DNA of 64,000 nt from Allorhizobium pseudoryzae (GTDB lineage: Bacteria > Pseudomonadota > Alphaproteobacteria > Rhizobiales > Rhizobiaceae), in NCBI RefSeq assembly GCF_011046245.1, contig NZ_CP049244.1, forward strand, positions 124,001 through 188,000, read 5' to 3'. The notes under the pieces were generated by a model. That model did not search any database, had not been told where the DNA came from, and saw nothing but the letters and a program-made list of their open reading frames with translations. Below are positions 1-8,933 of this stretch, piece by piece; positions within the stretch are counted from its first letter, which is position 1, and each line of letters opens with the position of its first letter. Both the position numbers and the translations under genes were made by a program.

Positions 1-1069
1 AGGACGGGTCGATATCCCCGTTGACGATGCGATCCATCAGGAGCGGCAGGTATCGCTGCACCGGCGTCTGGGCCATCCGGAAGGTCAGCCCGCGATTGAC
101 GGCGGAACCCATCGGCATCTTGTCGAGGAAACCACCATAGACGCCGACGATCGAGACGGTTCCGAAATTGCGGCAGCAGTGGATCGCTTGGCGCAGCACG
201 TGCGGCCGGTCAGTGCCGAGATAGGCGGCGACCTTGATGCGGTCCCAGCGCGAATCCCAGCTGGCGGATGCATCCGCTTCGGTGCCGACCGCGTCGATGC
301 AGGCATCGGCGCCGCGCCCGCCGGTCAGCTCCATGATCTCCTCGTAGATATCGTCTTCGAGGAAATCGAGCGTCAGCGCGCCGGAGGCCTCCGCCAGGCG
401 CAGACGCTCCGGAACCGCATCGATTGCAATCACCCGTTCCGCGCCAAGCATGAATGCGGATTTGATCGCCATCTGGCCGACCGGACCGCATCCCCAGATC
501 GCGATCGTATCGCCCGGCTGGATGTTGCAGAAGTCAGCGGCCATATAGCCGGTCGGAAAGATGTCCGAGAGGAACAGGACCTGTTCGTCCGTCAGACCTT
601 CCGGAACCTTGATCGGCCCCACATTCGCATAGGGAACGCGCAGATATTCAGCTTGGCCGCCGGCATAGCCGCCCAGCAGGTGCGAATAACCGAACAGGCC
701 GGCGGGCGAGTTGCCCCACATCTTCGATACCTTGGCCGCATCGGGATTGGAGCGCTCGCAGCCGGAGAAGAAACCGCGCTGGCAGAAGAAACACTCGCCG
801 CAGGAGATGGTGAAGGGCACAACGACGCGGTCCCCCACTTTGAGCTTGGAGTTCTCCCGTCCGACCTCCACCACTTCGCCCATGGTTTCATGGCCCATCA
901 CGTCGCACTTGTGCATGTCCGGCATTACGCCGTCATACAGGTGGAGATCGGAGCCACAGATGGCGCAGGCGGTGACACGAATGATGGCGTCACGGCCGTC
1001 TTCTATCTTCGGCTCGGGCACGCTTTCACAGCGGATATCGTGCTTTCCATGCCAGGTCAGTGCTTTCAC
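1..1069 (-). CDS. Zn-dependent alcohol dehydrogenase, formaldehyde-dehydrogenase-like (3' end outside window)
   Basis: Medium-chain dehydrogenase/reductase. Translating the minus strand from a GTG at 1069 gives an open frame of about 356 codons that runs off the left edge. It shows the catalytic zinc start ([14 protein letters not shown]), the GHE proton-relay region ([14 protein letters not shown]), a structural-zinc Cys cluster ([19 protein letters not shown]) and a Rossmann motif ([11 protein letters not shown]). This is the layout of the glutathione-independent formaldehyde dehydrogenase/alcohol dehydrogenase group, which oxidises an alcohol or aldehyde with NAD(P). GTG is chosen because GGAGAG lies just upstream and the protein opens with the family-typical KALTWHG. 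The exact substrate is not readable from the sequence. Confidence 0.9.
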   Translation of the reverse strand, partial: MKALTWHGKHDIRCESVPEPKIEDGRDAIIRVTACAICGSDLHLYDGVMPDMHKCDVMGHETMGEVVEVGRENSKLKVGDRVVVPFTISCGECFFCQRGFFSGCERSNPDAAKVSKMWGNSPAGLFGYSHLLGGYAGGQAEYLRVPYANVGPIKVPEGLTDEQVLFLSDIFPTGYMAADFCNIQPGDTIAIWGCGPVGQMAIKSAFMLGAERVIAIDAVPERLRLAEASGALTLDFLEDDIYEEIMELTGGRGADACIDAVGTEADASASWDSRWDRIKVAAYLGTDRPHVLRQAIHCCRNFGTVSIVGVYGGFLDKMPMGSAVNRGLTFRMAQTPVQRYLPLLMDRIVNGDIDPS

Positions 1070-1105
1070 GCGCTCTCTCCATCGTTTCAAGACTGGAGAC
1101 AGCCG

Positions 1106-1130
1106 AACAGGTCACGCCCCGTAATGTTCC
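1106..1130 (-). promoter_or_regulatory. possible ECF (RpoE2/EcfG-type) promoter of the dehydrogenase
   Basis: On the minus strand GGAAC (1130-1126) is followed after 16 bases by TGTT (1109-1106). This resembles the alphaproteobacterial general-stress promoter GGAAC-N16/17-cGTT, but the -10 is imperfect. It sits about 35 bases upstream of the GTG start at 1069. Tentative. Confidence 0.3.
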
Positions 1131-1146
1131 GGTGGGGCGTTGAATG

Positions 1147-1401
1147 CTAAGAGCCTGTCACAAAGCGAAGCCCGAGTTCCGTCAAGGTCCGGCGTGCGAC
1201 CTCGCAGTCGAACCGCGCGCCGTCATCCAGCACCAGGACCAAGGCATCCGGAACGGAATGCGCGTTCTCGATCGTGACGCGGGCGCCTGTCTTGGACATG
1301 TCGCGGACGACGACATTGATCGTGCTGTGGCCATTGTTGAAGACGATCCTGGCCCCCTTCAGCATGCGCCGCCGCGGAGCGGGTGAAGAGATTTCGTCCA
1401 T
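1147..1401 (-). CDS. PilZ domain protein (predicted c-di-GMP receptor)
   Basis: 84-residue single-domain protein. It has an N-terminal arginine cluster (RRRM, the RxxxR part of PilZ) followed by the second signature DMSKTGARV (D/NxSxxG), then the beta-barrel segment LVLDDGARFDCEVARRT. Both c-di-GMP contact motifs are present, so binding is likely. The partner process (motility, polysaccharide) cannot be read from a lone PilZ domain. ATG at 1401 is preferred over an in-frame ATG at 1413 because AGGATTACC sits directly before it. The 218 bases between this gene and the response regulator at 1632 hold both divergent promoters; I see no further gene there. Confidence 0.85.
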   Translation of the reverse strand: MDEISSPAPRRRMLKGARIVFNNGHSTINVVVRDMSKTGARVTIENAHSVPDALVLVLDDGARFDCEVARRTLTELGLRFVTGS

Positions 1402-1631
1402 GGTAATCCTCATGCGTACACTTCCGCAGCGAGCACTTGATGCTGCACCGCACTGCAGCCTAGGTATTCACAGCTTCGTGATCTATGGATCAGAGGCTGC
1501 ATCGGGAGATGCCCTCCCTTCTCGCGCGATATTTCGGCCTATTCGCAGCGGTTGGCTCTTGAAACCTGAAGCATCTGCTGCACATAGCCCGAAAATCTAA
1601 AGATCTAAGGTGAGCAGAGAGACCGTTTCGC

Positions 1632-2024
1632 GTGGATTTGCAGAGCATATCGAGGAAGCCCGCGGTTCTCGTCCTGGAAGACGACATGCTGCTGGCGATG
1701 GACATGGAAGACCATCTCACCGACCTTGGATACCATGTCGAAGGACCGTTTAGCCGCGTGGACCAGACCCTCCACGCCATTCCCTCTCTCAACATCATTG
1801 GCGCCGTGGTCGATCTCAACCTCAACGGGGAGTTCTCGTTCCCCGTGATCGAGGCGCTGCACCTTCGCCAGATCCCGGTGATCGTGTGCAGCGGCTATGC
1901 TGAACTGCCCGGCCTCAAGGCAAGGCTATCGGGCATCCCGCTGATCGCCAAGCCATGGAACCCCGACAAACTGGCACAGCTAGTGTCGGACGTTTTCGAG
2001 CCGGTCCGGCGCAAAGTTGGCTGA
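1632..2024 (+). CDS. single-domain response regulator
   Basis: 130-residue CheY-like receiver: acidic pocket E16-D17-D18, phosphoacceptor D61 in GAVVDLNLNGE, and the conserved Lys in LIAKPW. There is no output domain. It begins with GTG. Its 3' end overlaps the 3' end of the opposing receiver-kinase gene by 45 bases (1980-2024), so the two transcripts are complementary at their tails. Related stand-alone receivers with a GxVxDxNLxG pattern are common beside HWE kinases in rhizobia and often act as phosphate sinks or shuttles. That role here is inferred from position only. Confidence 0.85.
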   Translation: MDLQSISRKPAVLVLEDDMLLAMDMEDHLTDLGYHVEGPFSRVDQTLHAIPSLNIIGAVVDLNLNGEFSFPVIEALHLRQIPVIVCSGYAELPGLKARLSGIPLIAKPWNPDKLAQLVSDVFEPVRRKVG

Positions 2025-3062
2025 GTGATTTTGGTCGTCAGCATCATCGGCCACGTGAAGTGGAAAGACGATCTCGCACGTCAGCCCATCCCGCCCGTAG
2101 GCGAGCTTTGCTTCGCCTAAAAGCTCATAGCCGATCATGCGCTGAATGAGCGTCGTACCGAAACCGGTGGTTTCAGGCTCATGAACCGGTGGGCCACCGG
2201 CCTCTCTCCAGATCAGCCTCACGGTCTCGTTCTCACCGGTCGACTTGCTCCATGACACGCAAACCTTGCCGTCGTCGCAACTGAGCGAACCATACTTGAT
2301 CGCGTTGGTCGCCAACTCGTTGATGACCATGCTGATGGCGAGCGCCGCCTTCGGGTCGAGATCGATGCGGGGACCTGGCTTGATCTCAATACGCTCGACG
2401 CGCCGGACATAGGCCGCGACCGTGCGCTGGATGACATCCTCGAGCCTCGCTTCCCGCCAGTTGGTCTCAAACAGCAGGGCATGCGCATCGGCCATGGCCC
2501 GAAGACGCCCCATCAGGTTTTCGACATACTCGTCCACGGTGGCGCTGTTCTTTGCCGTGCGGCGCACGATCGACATCACCATCGCCATCGTGTTCTTCAC
2601 CCGGTGGCTGAGTTCGCGCACCAGAAGTTCTCTGTGCTGATCTGACCGGCGTCGTTCTGCCTTTTCAAAGGCTTCCGCCAAAGCCCGCTCCACGGCAGCC
2701 GGCAGGCGGATGAGCCGCTGCTTCAGAATGTAATCGGTCGCACCACGGCGGAAGCTTTCGATGGCCGCCTCCTCACCCAGCACGCCGGAGACGAAGATGA
2801 AGGGCGTCTGGGGCAGCTTTTCCCGCGCCATGTCGAGCGCGGTCATGCCGTCGAAATCGGGCAAGGAGAAATCCGCCAGGATGACGTCGAACTCGCCGTC
2901 CGACAGCGCGGTCACGTAATCGGCTTTGTTGACGGCGCGCCGGATATCCGGCTGAGGCTGCAACTGCTCGAGATGTTCGCGGATCAGTTCAGCGTCGAGG
3001 CTGCTATCTTCCAGAAGGAGGATACGCGGCGAGACTGGGCGGCGTTGATTAGTTTTTGGCAT
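1980..3062 (-). CDS. response regulator-HWE histidine kinase hybrid
   Basis: 360 residues. The N-terminal receiver (about 13-130) has E18-D19 and phosphoacceptor D64 in LADFSLPDFDG. The C-terminal HWE-family kinase has the phosphoacceptor H153 in RELSHRVKN, the family Trp in TNWREARLEDV, the N-box MVINELATNAIKYGS and the G-box TTGFGTTLIQRM. There is no membrane segment, so it is cytoplasmic. Its start overlaps the end of the preceding receiver gene by 14 bases, making it the third gene of the phytochrome operon. A receiver placed before a kinase suggests that signal from BphP or the middle receiver gates this kinase; its own downstream target is not in view. Confidence 0.9.
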   Translation of the reverse strand: MPKTNQRRPVSPRILLLEDSSLDAELIREHLEQLQPQPDIRRAVNKADYVTALSDGEFDVILADFSLPDFDGMTALDMAREKLPQTPFIFVSGVLGEEAAIESFRRGATDYILKQRLIRLPAAVERALAEAFEKAERRRSDQHRELLVRELSHRVKNTMAMVMSIVRRTAKNSATVDEYVENLMGRLRAMADAHALLFETNWREARLEDVIQRTVAAYVRRVERIEIKPGPRIDLDPKAALAISMVINELATNAIKYGSLSCDDGKVCVSWSKSTGENETVRLIWREAGGPPVHEPETTGFGTTLIQRMIGYELLGEAKLAYGRDGLTCEIVFPLHVADDADDQNHSANFAPDRLENVRH

Positions 3063-3507
3063 TGCTGGAAATTCCCGGAGGCGGCTCGTTCAACAGGGCC
3101 CAGAACACGCCCAGATCTTGTATCGCCTGAAAAAAGGCGCTGAATTCGACCGGCTTCACGACAAACGCGTTGACACCCAGCTCATAGCTGCGAACGAGAT
3201 CCTGCTCCTCTCGCGACGAGGTCAACATCACGATCGGGATATGCTTGAGCGAGTCGTCCTTTTTCACCCGTTCCAGCACTTCCAGCCCGTCCACCTTCGG
3301 CAGCTTCAGGTCAAGGAGTACGACGGCCGGATCGCGCTGCGGCCTGTTGTGGAAGGCCCCGGAACTGGTGAGATAATCCAGTGCTTCCGCCCCATCCCGC
3401 GCCACCACGATCTCGTTGGCGAGTTGACATTTCTCTAGGGCAGCAAGCGTGAGTTCCAGATCGCGAGGGCTGTCCTCCACGAGCAGGATTGGTCTCAAGT
3501 CAGGCAA
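3049..3507 (-). CDS. single-domain response regulator of the phytochrome (BphR/Rcp1 type)
   Basis: 152-residue receiver of the Rcp1 type: E11-D12, phosphoacceptor D66 in VVLLDLKLPKVDG, switch Thr/Ser in VMLTSS and Lys in FVVKPVEF. The C-terminal extension (LGVFWALLNEPPP) is typical of the cognate regulators of bacteriophytochromes. The start is a TTG at 3507, overlapping the last codons of bphP; it is chosen because AAGGAG lies seven bases upstream and the longer open frame would run back through the phytochrome gene. Translational coupling with bphP is likely. Confidence 0.88.
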   Translation of the reverse strand: MPDLRPILLVEDSPRDLELTLAALEKCQLANEIVVARDGAEALDYLTSSGAFHNRPQRDPAVVLLDLKLPKVDGLEVLERVKKDDSLKHIPIVMLTSSREEQDLVRSYELGVNAFVVKPVEFSAFFQAIQDLGVFWALLNEPPPGISSNAKN

Positions 3508-5695
3508 GCGCGCGCTCCTTTCTCTCCGGTCCCGGCAAGGCAAAGGTGAACGATGCGCCGCTATCGATCTCGCCCACCGCCTTGATGCTCCCATTGTGAC
3601 GCTCAATGATGCGCCGTGCCAGTGCCAGTCCGATGCCGGTTCCATCGAAGTCCTCCGCCCTTTGCAGGCGCTGGAAAACCCCGAACAATTTTCCGACATA
3701 GGCCATATCGAAGCCGACGCCGTTGTCACGCACGTTATAGATGAAGATGTCGTCCATGACATGGCCATCAATGGTGATCTTTGCCGGATTGCGGGGCCGG
3801 GTATATTTCACCGCATTGTCGATCAGGTTGAACCAGACCTGGCGGATGAGCGTCGCATCGCCCCAGGCGTCCGGCAGCTTGGCAATCGACCATTCGATAT
3901 TCCGGTCCAGCGCGGACAGGCGGACCGACTTGACCACCTCCGCCACCAGCTTGTTCATATCGACCGGCTTTTTGGTCACCGATGCCCGGCCAAGCTGGGA
4001 GAAGTTCAACAGATCATCGACCAGCTTGCCCGCCGAGAGCGCGGCCTCGGAGATCGTCTGCAGATAGTGCTGTGATTTCGGATCAAGCTCCGTTTCCCTT
4101 TCCCGCAGCAACTGGGCAAAGCCGACGATATGACGGAAGGGGGCCCGCAGGTCGTGCGAGACGGAATAGGAAAAGGCTTCGAGCTCCTTGTTGGAGCGCT
4201 GCAGTTCGGTGGAAAGCTGCGCCAGCTCTTCCGCCTTGCGCAGGACGATGCCGACGATTGCCGCCCGGAGATCCTGTGCTGCGACCTCTTCGGTTGCAAG
4301 CCAGGGCGCCGCCTGCCGGCGAACCAGTTCCTTCCAGGCGTCGAACGACTGTCGGGGATGAATGCGCCCGCTTTCCCGGATCACCTTGTGCGGGTTGCCG
4401 CCCCAGGTGACGGTCCTGACCAGTTCGGGTCGGAACCAGATCAGCCAGCTGTTGTGAACCTTCGAGATGCTGACCGCGAGAACACCGCTGGCAACGCCTG
4501 CAATGTCGTCCACCCCATCCATCTCGCTGCTGAGCGATTCCGTCGCGAAATGGCTTTCACCCTCCCGTTTTGACAGCCACTCAACGATGTTCATGACGGA
4601 ATGCTCATCGGGCACCGACCCGATGCAGCGAACCCGCCCATCGATCACCACGGCAGCACCCGCCGCATGCACCTGAGCCAGAAGCGCCTCCGATGCGCCG
4701 AGCAGCCCGTCCACCCAGTCGGGCGTCGACGTCATCGCCGCCAGAAGATGGCTTGTGTTCACGGCCAACGCCGCACGGGTTGCAGCGTCTTCGGCTCGCA
4801 CAAGCGCGGAAATCCGCATCGCCAGCGACTGGGCGACAAAATCGCAGATTTCGCGCGTCGCATGCGAGATCAGATGCGGCTCGGCGCTATGGCAGGCGAT
4901 CAGGCCCCAAAACGCTCCATCGACGATGATGGAGACCGACATGGACGCGAACGTCCCCATATTGCGCATGTATTCGAGATGCACCGGTGACACGCTGCGC
5001 AATTGCGACAGGCTGAGATCGAGCGGCGCCGAATCCGGTTCGTCCACGGACAGGATCGGGACCGGCACATAGGTCGCATTCGGGATGATCCGCAGTCGGT
5101 TGACGGAATAAAGCGCCCTGGCCTGAGCCGGGATGTCGCCGCTCGGAAAGCGAAGATCGAGATAGACAGGCAGACGTCCGCCATTCGATTCCGCCACCAC
5201 ATGGCCGTTCCAATCGGGATCGAAGCGATAGACGAGAACGCGGTCGAACTGAGTCAACTGCCGGACGAACTCGGCTGCCGCAGCCAGCGACTTTGGAATA
5301 TCGGCCTGTGTACCCAGACGATGCGTGAAGCTCCGAAGCGTGCCAAACACTTCATCGACCGGACGGATCTCGGTCCGCTCGACCTCCACGACGACCCGCT
5401 CTCCACGCCGATGGGCGACCAGGCTGAGCTGCTCGGACGTGAGGACGGCCTGGTAGAACGGTTCATCGGTGACGAACCATTGGGACATCGGCTCCAGATG
5501 GGCGGCGACCTCACCTGAAGGGACCCGACCAAGTTCGACGGTCTCTCCGAGGTAGTCCGCCACATTCTGGCTTGCCTGAACGACCACGCCATCCGTTGAC
5601 CTGATCACAAAGAGCGCCCCATGCGGCTGGATCGCACCGGGAATGTGAATGGGTTCCCGAGCGCAGAGGTCAAGATCCTGATTGTTCGGCTGCAA
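3500..5695 (-). CDS. bphP: bacteriophytochrome histidine kinase
   Basis: 731-residue red/far-red photoreceptor kinase. The N-terminal extension carries the biliverdin-attaching C11 (DLDLCAREPIHIPGAIQPHG), followed by PAS, GAF (RVLVYRFDPDWNGHVVAE and PSGDIP), PHY (tongue motif HPRQSFDAWKE), a HisKA domain with H514 (SHDLRAP) and HATPase boxes (NLIDNAVKYT, DNGVGFD, GTGIGLALARRI). Length is normal for the Agp1-like class. The start is a TTG at 5695 with GGAGAC just upstream; the only ATG is 86 codons further up and would add an unrelated leader. It heads an operon with two receiver genes. Confidence 0.93.
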   Translation of the reverse strand: MQPNNQDLDLCAREPIHIPGAIQPHGALFVIRSTDGVVVQASQNVADYLGETVELGRVPSGEVAAHLEPMSQWFVTDEPFYQAVLTSEQLSLVAHRRGERVVVEVERTEIRPVDEVFGTLRSFTHRLGTQADIPKSLAAAAEFVRQLTQFDRVLVYRFDPDWNGHVVAESNGGRLPVYLDLRFPSGDIPAQARALYSVNRLRIIPNATYVPVPILSVDEPDSAPLDLSLSQLRSVSPVHLEYMRNMGTFASMSVSIIVDGAFWGLIACHSAEPHLISHATREICDFVAQSLAMRISALVRAEDAATRAALAVNTSHLLAAMTSTPDWVDGLLGASEALLAQVHAAGAAVVIDGRVRCIGSVPDEHSVMNIVEWLSKREGESHFATESLSSEMDGVDDIAGVASGVLAVSISKVHNSWLIWFRPELVRTVTWGGNPHKVIRESGRIHPRQSFDAWKELVRRQAAPWLATEEVAAQDLRAAIVGIVLRKAEELAQLSTELQRSNKELEAFSYSVSHDLRAPFRHIVGFAQLLRERETELDPKSQHYLQTISEAALSAGKLVDDLLNFSQLGRASVTKKPVDMNKLVAEVVKSVRLSALDRNIEWSIAKLPDAWGDATLIRQVWFNLIDNAVKYTRPRNPAKITIDGHVMDDIFIYNVRDNGVGFDMAYVGKLFGVFQRLQRAEDFDGTGIGLALARRIIERHNGSIKAVGEIDSGASFTFALPGPERKERALA

Positions 5696-5841
5696 TAATC
5701 GTCTCCGCTGGCAAGACGAGCGCTTCTTACGAAAAAAAACTCTTGGAAAACCGTGCCTTAGTCGTCCAAGCGTTGATAGTCGGAGGGGAAAATAGGTGCG
5801 AGAGCCAAAATGTAAACCGGCGCGCACAAAATCCTGGTCAC

Positions 5842-5874
5842 AAAAGCGCGAAACCGGGACGAAGCCCGGTTTCG
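5842..5874 (-). terminator. Rho-independent terminator of the double-PAS chemoreceptor gene
   Basis: On the minus strand a perfect 10-bp stem CGAAACCGGG/CCCGGTTTCG (5874-5865 with 5858-5849) and a six-base loop are followed by CGCTTTTG. It lies just past the stop codon at 5886 and separates the chemoreceptor gene from bphP downstream. Confidence 0.8.
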
Positions 5875-5885
5875 GGTGCGCAGGA

Positions 5886-7703
5886 TCAAAAGTCGTCCCA
5901 CCTCGCGGACTGGGCGGCAAGGGCGGCGTTGCCGCGGATAGGCAGCGGGGCATGCCGTCTCGTGCCGGCGGCTATGCCTGTTGGCCCGGCCCGGCCTGAC
6001 CTTCCGACGTTTCGTGGAGCAGTGCCCGCCGCCGTCGCACCCAAGTTGAACGCAGAGACAAGCGCGATCAACTGCGAGGCTTCCTGAGCCAGCGAATGGC
6101 TCGCCGCATTGCTCTCCTCGACCATGGCCGCGTTGCGCTGGGTGCCTTGGTCTATCGTGTTGACCGCCTGGTTGATCTCGTTGATGCTCATGGATTGCTC
6201 ACGCGAGGCTTCGACGATTGCCGCCACGTTGTTGCTGATGTCCTGAACCTGGGCAACGATCTCCTGCAGCGATCCGCCCGTCTCGCCGACCAGGCTTACA
6301 CCCTGCTTCACCTGTGTAGCAGAGGTCGTGATCAGACTTTCGATTTCCTTGGCAGCTTTTGCCGAGCGCTGGGCAAGCTCACGCACCTCCTGCGCAACCA
6401 CGGCAAAGCCCTTGCCAGCCTCTCCGGCGCGCGCAGCCTCGACACCGGCATTCAGCGCCAGAAGATTGGTTTGGAAGGCAATTTCGTCGATCACGCCGAT
6501 GATCGATGAAATCTCGTTGGACGACGGATCAATTGCGCTCATGGCAATGATGGCCTCGCGCACAATCTCGCCGGAGCGTTCAGCATTGGCGCGAGTTCGC
6601 CGGACGAGGTCGCCCGCATCGGTAGCTCGGCGGCTGGAATCGGACACCGTCGTCGTAATCTGCTCAAGAGCCGCCGCCGTTTCTTCAACGGAAGCCGCCT
6701 GTTGCTCCGTCCTCTTCGACAGGTCGTCGGCTGCCGCCCTCACTTGGCTCGCCTCCGCAGCAATCAGATCCGCACTGCTGGCGACCGATCCGAGCGCCGA
6801 TCTCAACTTTTCGGCCGCGTGATTGAAGTCATCTCGCAGCGTATCCAGTGCAGGGATGAACTTCTCCTTGATTTCGCCCGTCAGATCGCCCGCCGCCATC
6901 TTCTTCAGGTTATCGCCAAGTGTGTTGACGTTCCGGACACGATCGGTCACGTCCGTTGCGAATTTGACGATCTTGAACACATTGCCGTTCAGGTCGAGGA
7001 TCGGATTATAGGAGGCCTGTATGAAGATGGGCCTTCCGCCCTGCCCAAACCGCTGAAATTCGCCTGCGGCAAACTCGCCGGACCGAAGCCTGTCCCAGAG
7101 ATCCTTATAATCGGCGGTTTGCACATACGCCGGGTCACAAAAGATGGAATGGTGGCGTCCGACAATGTCCTCCAGCCGATACCCCATGGCATCCAGAAAG
7201 TTTGCGTTTGCTGTCAGAATCTCGCCGCTCGGCTTGAACTCGATGATGGCCTGGGCACGAGAGAGCGCGTGGATCTTGCCCGCATAATCCGCTGCTTCCA
7301 GACGGATGGCGGTGATATCGGTTGCTAACTTGACAACCTTATAGACGCGTCCGTTCCTGATGATGGGATTATATGAGGCCTCGATCCAGATCTCGCGGCC
7401 GCCCTTGGCGATGCGTTTATATTGCCGCCTGTCGAATTCGCCACGCATAAGCTTCGCCCAGAAAAGCTTGTAATCCTCGCTCATCGCCTCTTCCGGCGGA
7501 ACGAACATACGGTGATGCTGCCCAATGATTTCTTCGCGGCGGTAGCCGAGCGTCGAACAGAAATTTTCATTGGCCGTCAGGACGCGCCCGGAGGGGTCGA
7601 ACTCGATGGTCGCAAAGGAGCGGTTCATCGCGTCGAGAATGCGATCTGCATCCGATGTGAAGAGAAACGAACGTGATATGAGGCTATCCCATTTGCTGAT
7701 CAC
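5886..7703 (-). CDS. soluble methyl-accepting chemotaxis protein with two PAS domains
   Basis: 605 residues, no membrane helix, so a cytoplasmic receptor. Two tandem PAS/PAC units (about 25-145 and 150-265) are near repeats of each other ([16 protein letters not shown] and [37 protein letters not shown] and [22 protein letters not shown]). They are followed by a HAMP-like stretch and a signalling domain with the hairpin tip [23 protein letters not shown]. The chain ends in RWDDF, an xWxxF pentapeptide of the kind that tethers CheR/CheB. The start is GTG at 7703. PAS ligand is unknown; redox or light-linked cofactors are usual in such receptors. A strong terminator follows the gene. Confidence 0.92.
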   Translation of the reverse strand: MISKWDSLISRSFLFTSDADRILDAMNRSFATIEFDPSGRVLTANENFCSTLGYRREEIIGQHHRMFVPPEEAMSEDYKLFWAKLMRGEFDRRQYKRIAKGGREIWIEASYNPIIRNGRVYKVVKLATDITAIRLEAADYAGKIHALSRAQAIIEFKPSGEILTANANFLDAMGYRLEDIVGRHHSIFCDPAYVQTADYKDLWDRLRSGEFAAGEFQRFGQGGRPIFIQASYNPILDLNGNVFKIVKFATDVTDRVRNVNTLGDNLKKMAAGDLTGEIKEKFIPALDTLRDDFNHAAEKLRSALGSVASSADLIAAEASQVRAAADDLSKRTEQQAASVEETAAALEQITTTVSDSSRRATDAGDLVRRTRANAERSGEIVREAIIAMSAIDPSSNEISSIIGVIDEIAFQTNLLALNAGVEAARAGEAGKGFAVVAQEVRELAQRSAKAAKEIESLITTSATQVKQGVSLVGETGGSLQEIVAQVQDISNNVAAIVEASREQSMSINEINQAVNTIDQGTQRNAAMVEESNAASHSLAQEASQLIALVSAFNLGATAAGTAPRNVGRSGRAGPTGIAAGTRRHAPLPIRGNAALAAQSARWDDF

Positions 7704-7837
7704 TCCACGCGCCTACTGCGATCGACCATTGACGCGCTGACACAGATGGAAAGACCCGATCTGCTTGCCACTGCGCTCACTCTCATGGTGAGCGACATGC
7801 GGCATGCTCCTATACGAGTTTTAGGACTGCTTCATTA

Positions 7838-7853
7838 GCAATTCGTGAATTGC
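7838..7853. repeat. 16-bp perfect palindrome upstream of the PAS chemoreceptor
   Basis: GCAATTC-GT-GAATTGC lies in the 288-base gap between the chemoreceptor start (7703) and the luxR-type stop (7992). A second short inverted repeat (GCTCAC/GTGAGC) is at 7775-7793. The first could be an operator for the chemoreceptor promoter; no consensus is recognised. No gene is seen in the gap. Confidence 0.4.
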
Positions 7854-7991
7854 ATTTCCCGCCTTTTAAGGAGCTGCATAATTTTTGTTCGAATGCGCAC
7901 AGATTGGCCATTCCTCAACGAATCGTGGCTTCCTTTCATCCGAATTCGCCTCAAGCCCGATCTGTAGCCGAGACGGCGTACAGATCTAGCA

Positions 7992-8723
7992 TCAATCGAT
8001 CAACTGACGGCGGATGGCTTCGGCAATGGCCTGCGTGCGATTGGCTGCCCCCACCTTGCGGGTGGCATTCTTGATATAGGTGTTGACGGTATCGACCTGA
8101 TATCCGCTCTCCTGCGCGATCTGCTCGCTGGTGAGGCCTTTGGAGGCCAGTTTCAGACACACCATTTCACCGGATGACAGGCGCAGCGCCGAAGCCGCGA
8201 AACGCTCCATCAGCGGTCGTGTCACGGCCGTGTGTGTCGATTGCGCGATGGCACCGAGAAAATCGATCTCATCTCTCTCAAATGGCACGGATCGGGTAAA
8301 GCCGACGCAGCCATACATGTCCTCACCCCGACGAATCGGAAACAGGAGACGGTTCTTGACGTTAAACGTATCGAGCAGGTAGGCGAGTCGCGGGGCAAGC
8401 TTGACACCCTGCAACACCTCGCTTTCGATCACGACACCTTCGGACAGTTTGGCACGCTCGATGAAGGGATCGGTGAGATGGAACTTCTCGTCGTAGTACG
8501 ATTCGATGAAGGCTGGCGGGAAATCGGTGTCGATGGAATGCCCGGTTCCAAAGCGGAAATTGTCGATGTCCAGGCCGCTCACCATCACGTAATCGAACGC
8601 AACCGCCTTGCGCAGCCTTGCGGTGAAGGGGTGATTGTGTATGAACCGATGCCGGGGCACGGATGCTAGATCGACATACTGATCCAGATCGTCTGCACGA
8701 CGGAAAATCGGGCTGGTCACCAT
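7992..8723 (-). CDS. LuxR-family transcriptional regulator (autoinducer-domain solo)
   Basis: 243 residues. The N-terminal two thirds resemble the acyl-homoserine-lactone-binding domain (YDEKFHLTDPFI keeps the Asp-Pro pair; the RLLFPIRRGEDMYGCVGFTR strand keeps the conserved Gly). The C-terminal LuxR HTH is clear (LASKGLTSEQIAQESGYQVDTVNTYIKNATRKVG). The Trp usually preceding the Tyr in the ligand pocket is replaced (PAFIESYYD), so an ordinary AHL ligand is uncertain. No luxI-type synthase lies in the window, so it is a solo. ATG at 8723 is preferred over GTG at 8762 because AGGTG precedes it and the length then fits the family. Divergent from the globin chemoreceptor. Confidence 0.85.
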   Translation of the reverse strand: MVTSPIFRRADDLDQYVDLASVPRHRFIHNHPFTARLRKAVAFDYVMVSGLDIDNFRFGTGHSIDTDFPPAFIESYYDEKFHLTDPFIERAKLSEGVVIESEVLQGVKLAPRLAYLLDTFNVKNRLLFPIRRGEDMYGCVGFTRSVPFERDEIDFLGAIAQSTHTAVTRPLMERFAASALRLSSGEMVCLKLASKGLTSEQIAQESGYQVDTVNTYIKNATRKVGAANRTQAIAEAIRRQLID

Positions 8724-8933
8724 GATACACCTAATCAAATCAAGGATGTCTGTCCTGGGCACGTCTTAAAGGGCGCAAGAGGGACAAATGGTTACGGAAT
8801 CAAGCGGCTCCAAACCTGAACCACAATCGCATCGGATATAGCGCGCAGGCAACGTCTCAACAATAAGTTAGCGTTAATGAATCCCTTCTAATGTATCTCA
8901 ACTGCGCGCTGCCGCCTCATCCTGGAGTTGACG

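Noticed and set aside
5696..5953. N-terminal extension of the phytochrome
   Set aside because: No resemblance to phytochromes, starts inside the upstream terminator region, and a TTG with good ribosome site sits next to the conserved Cys region.
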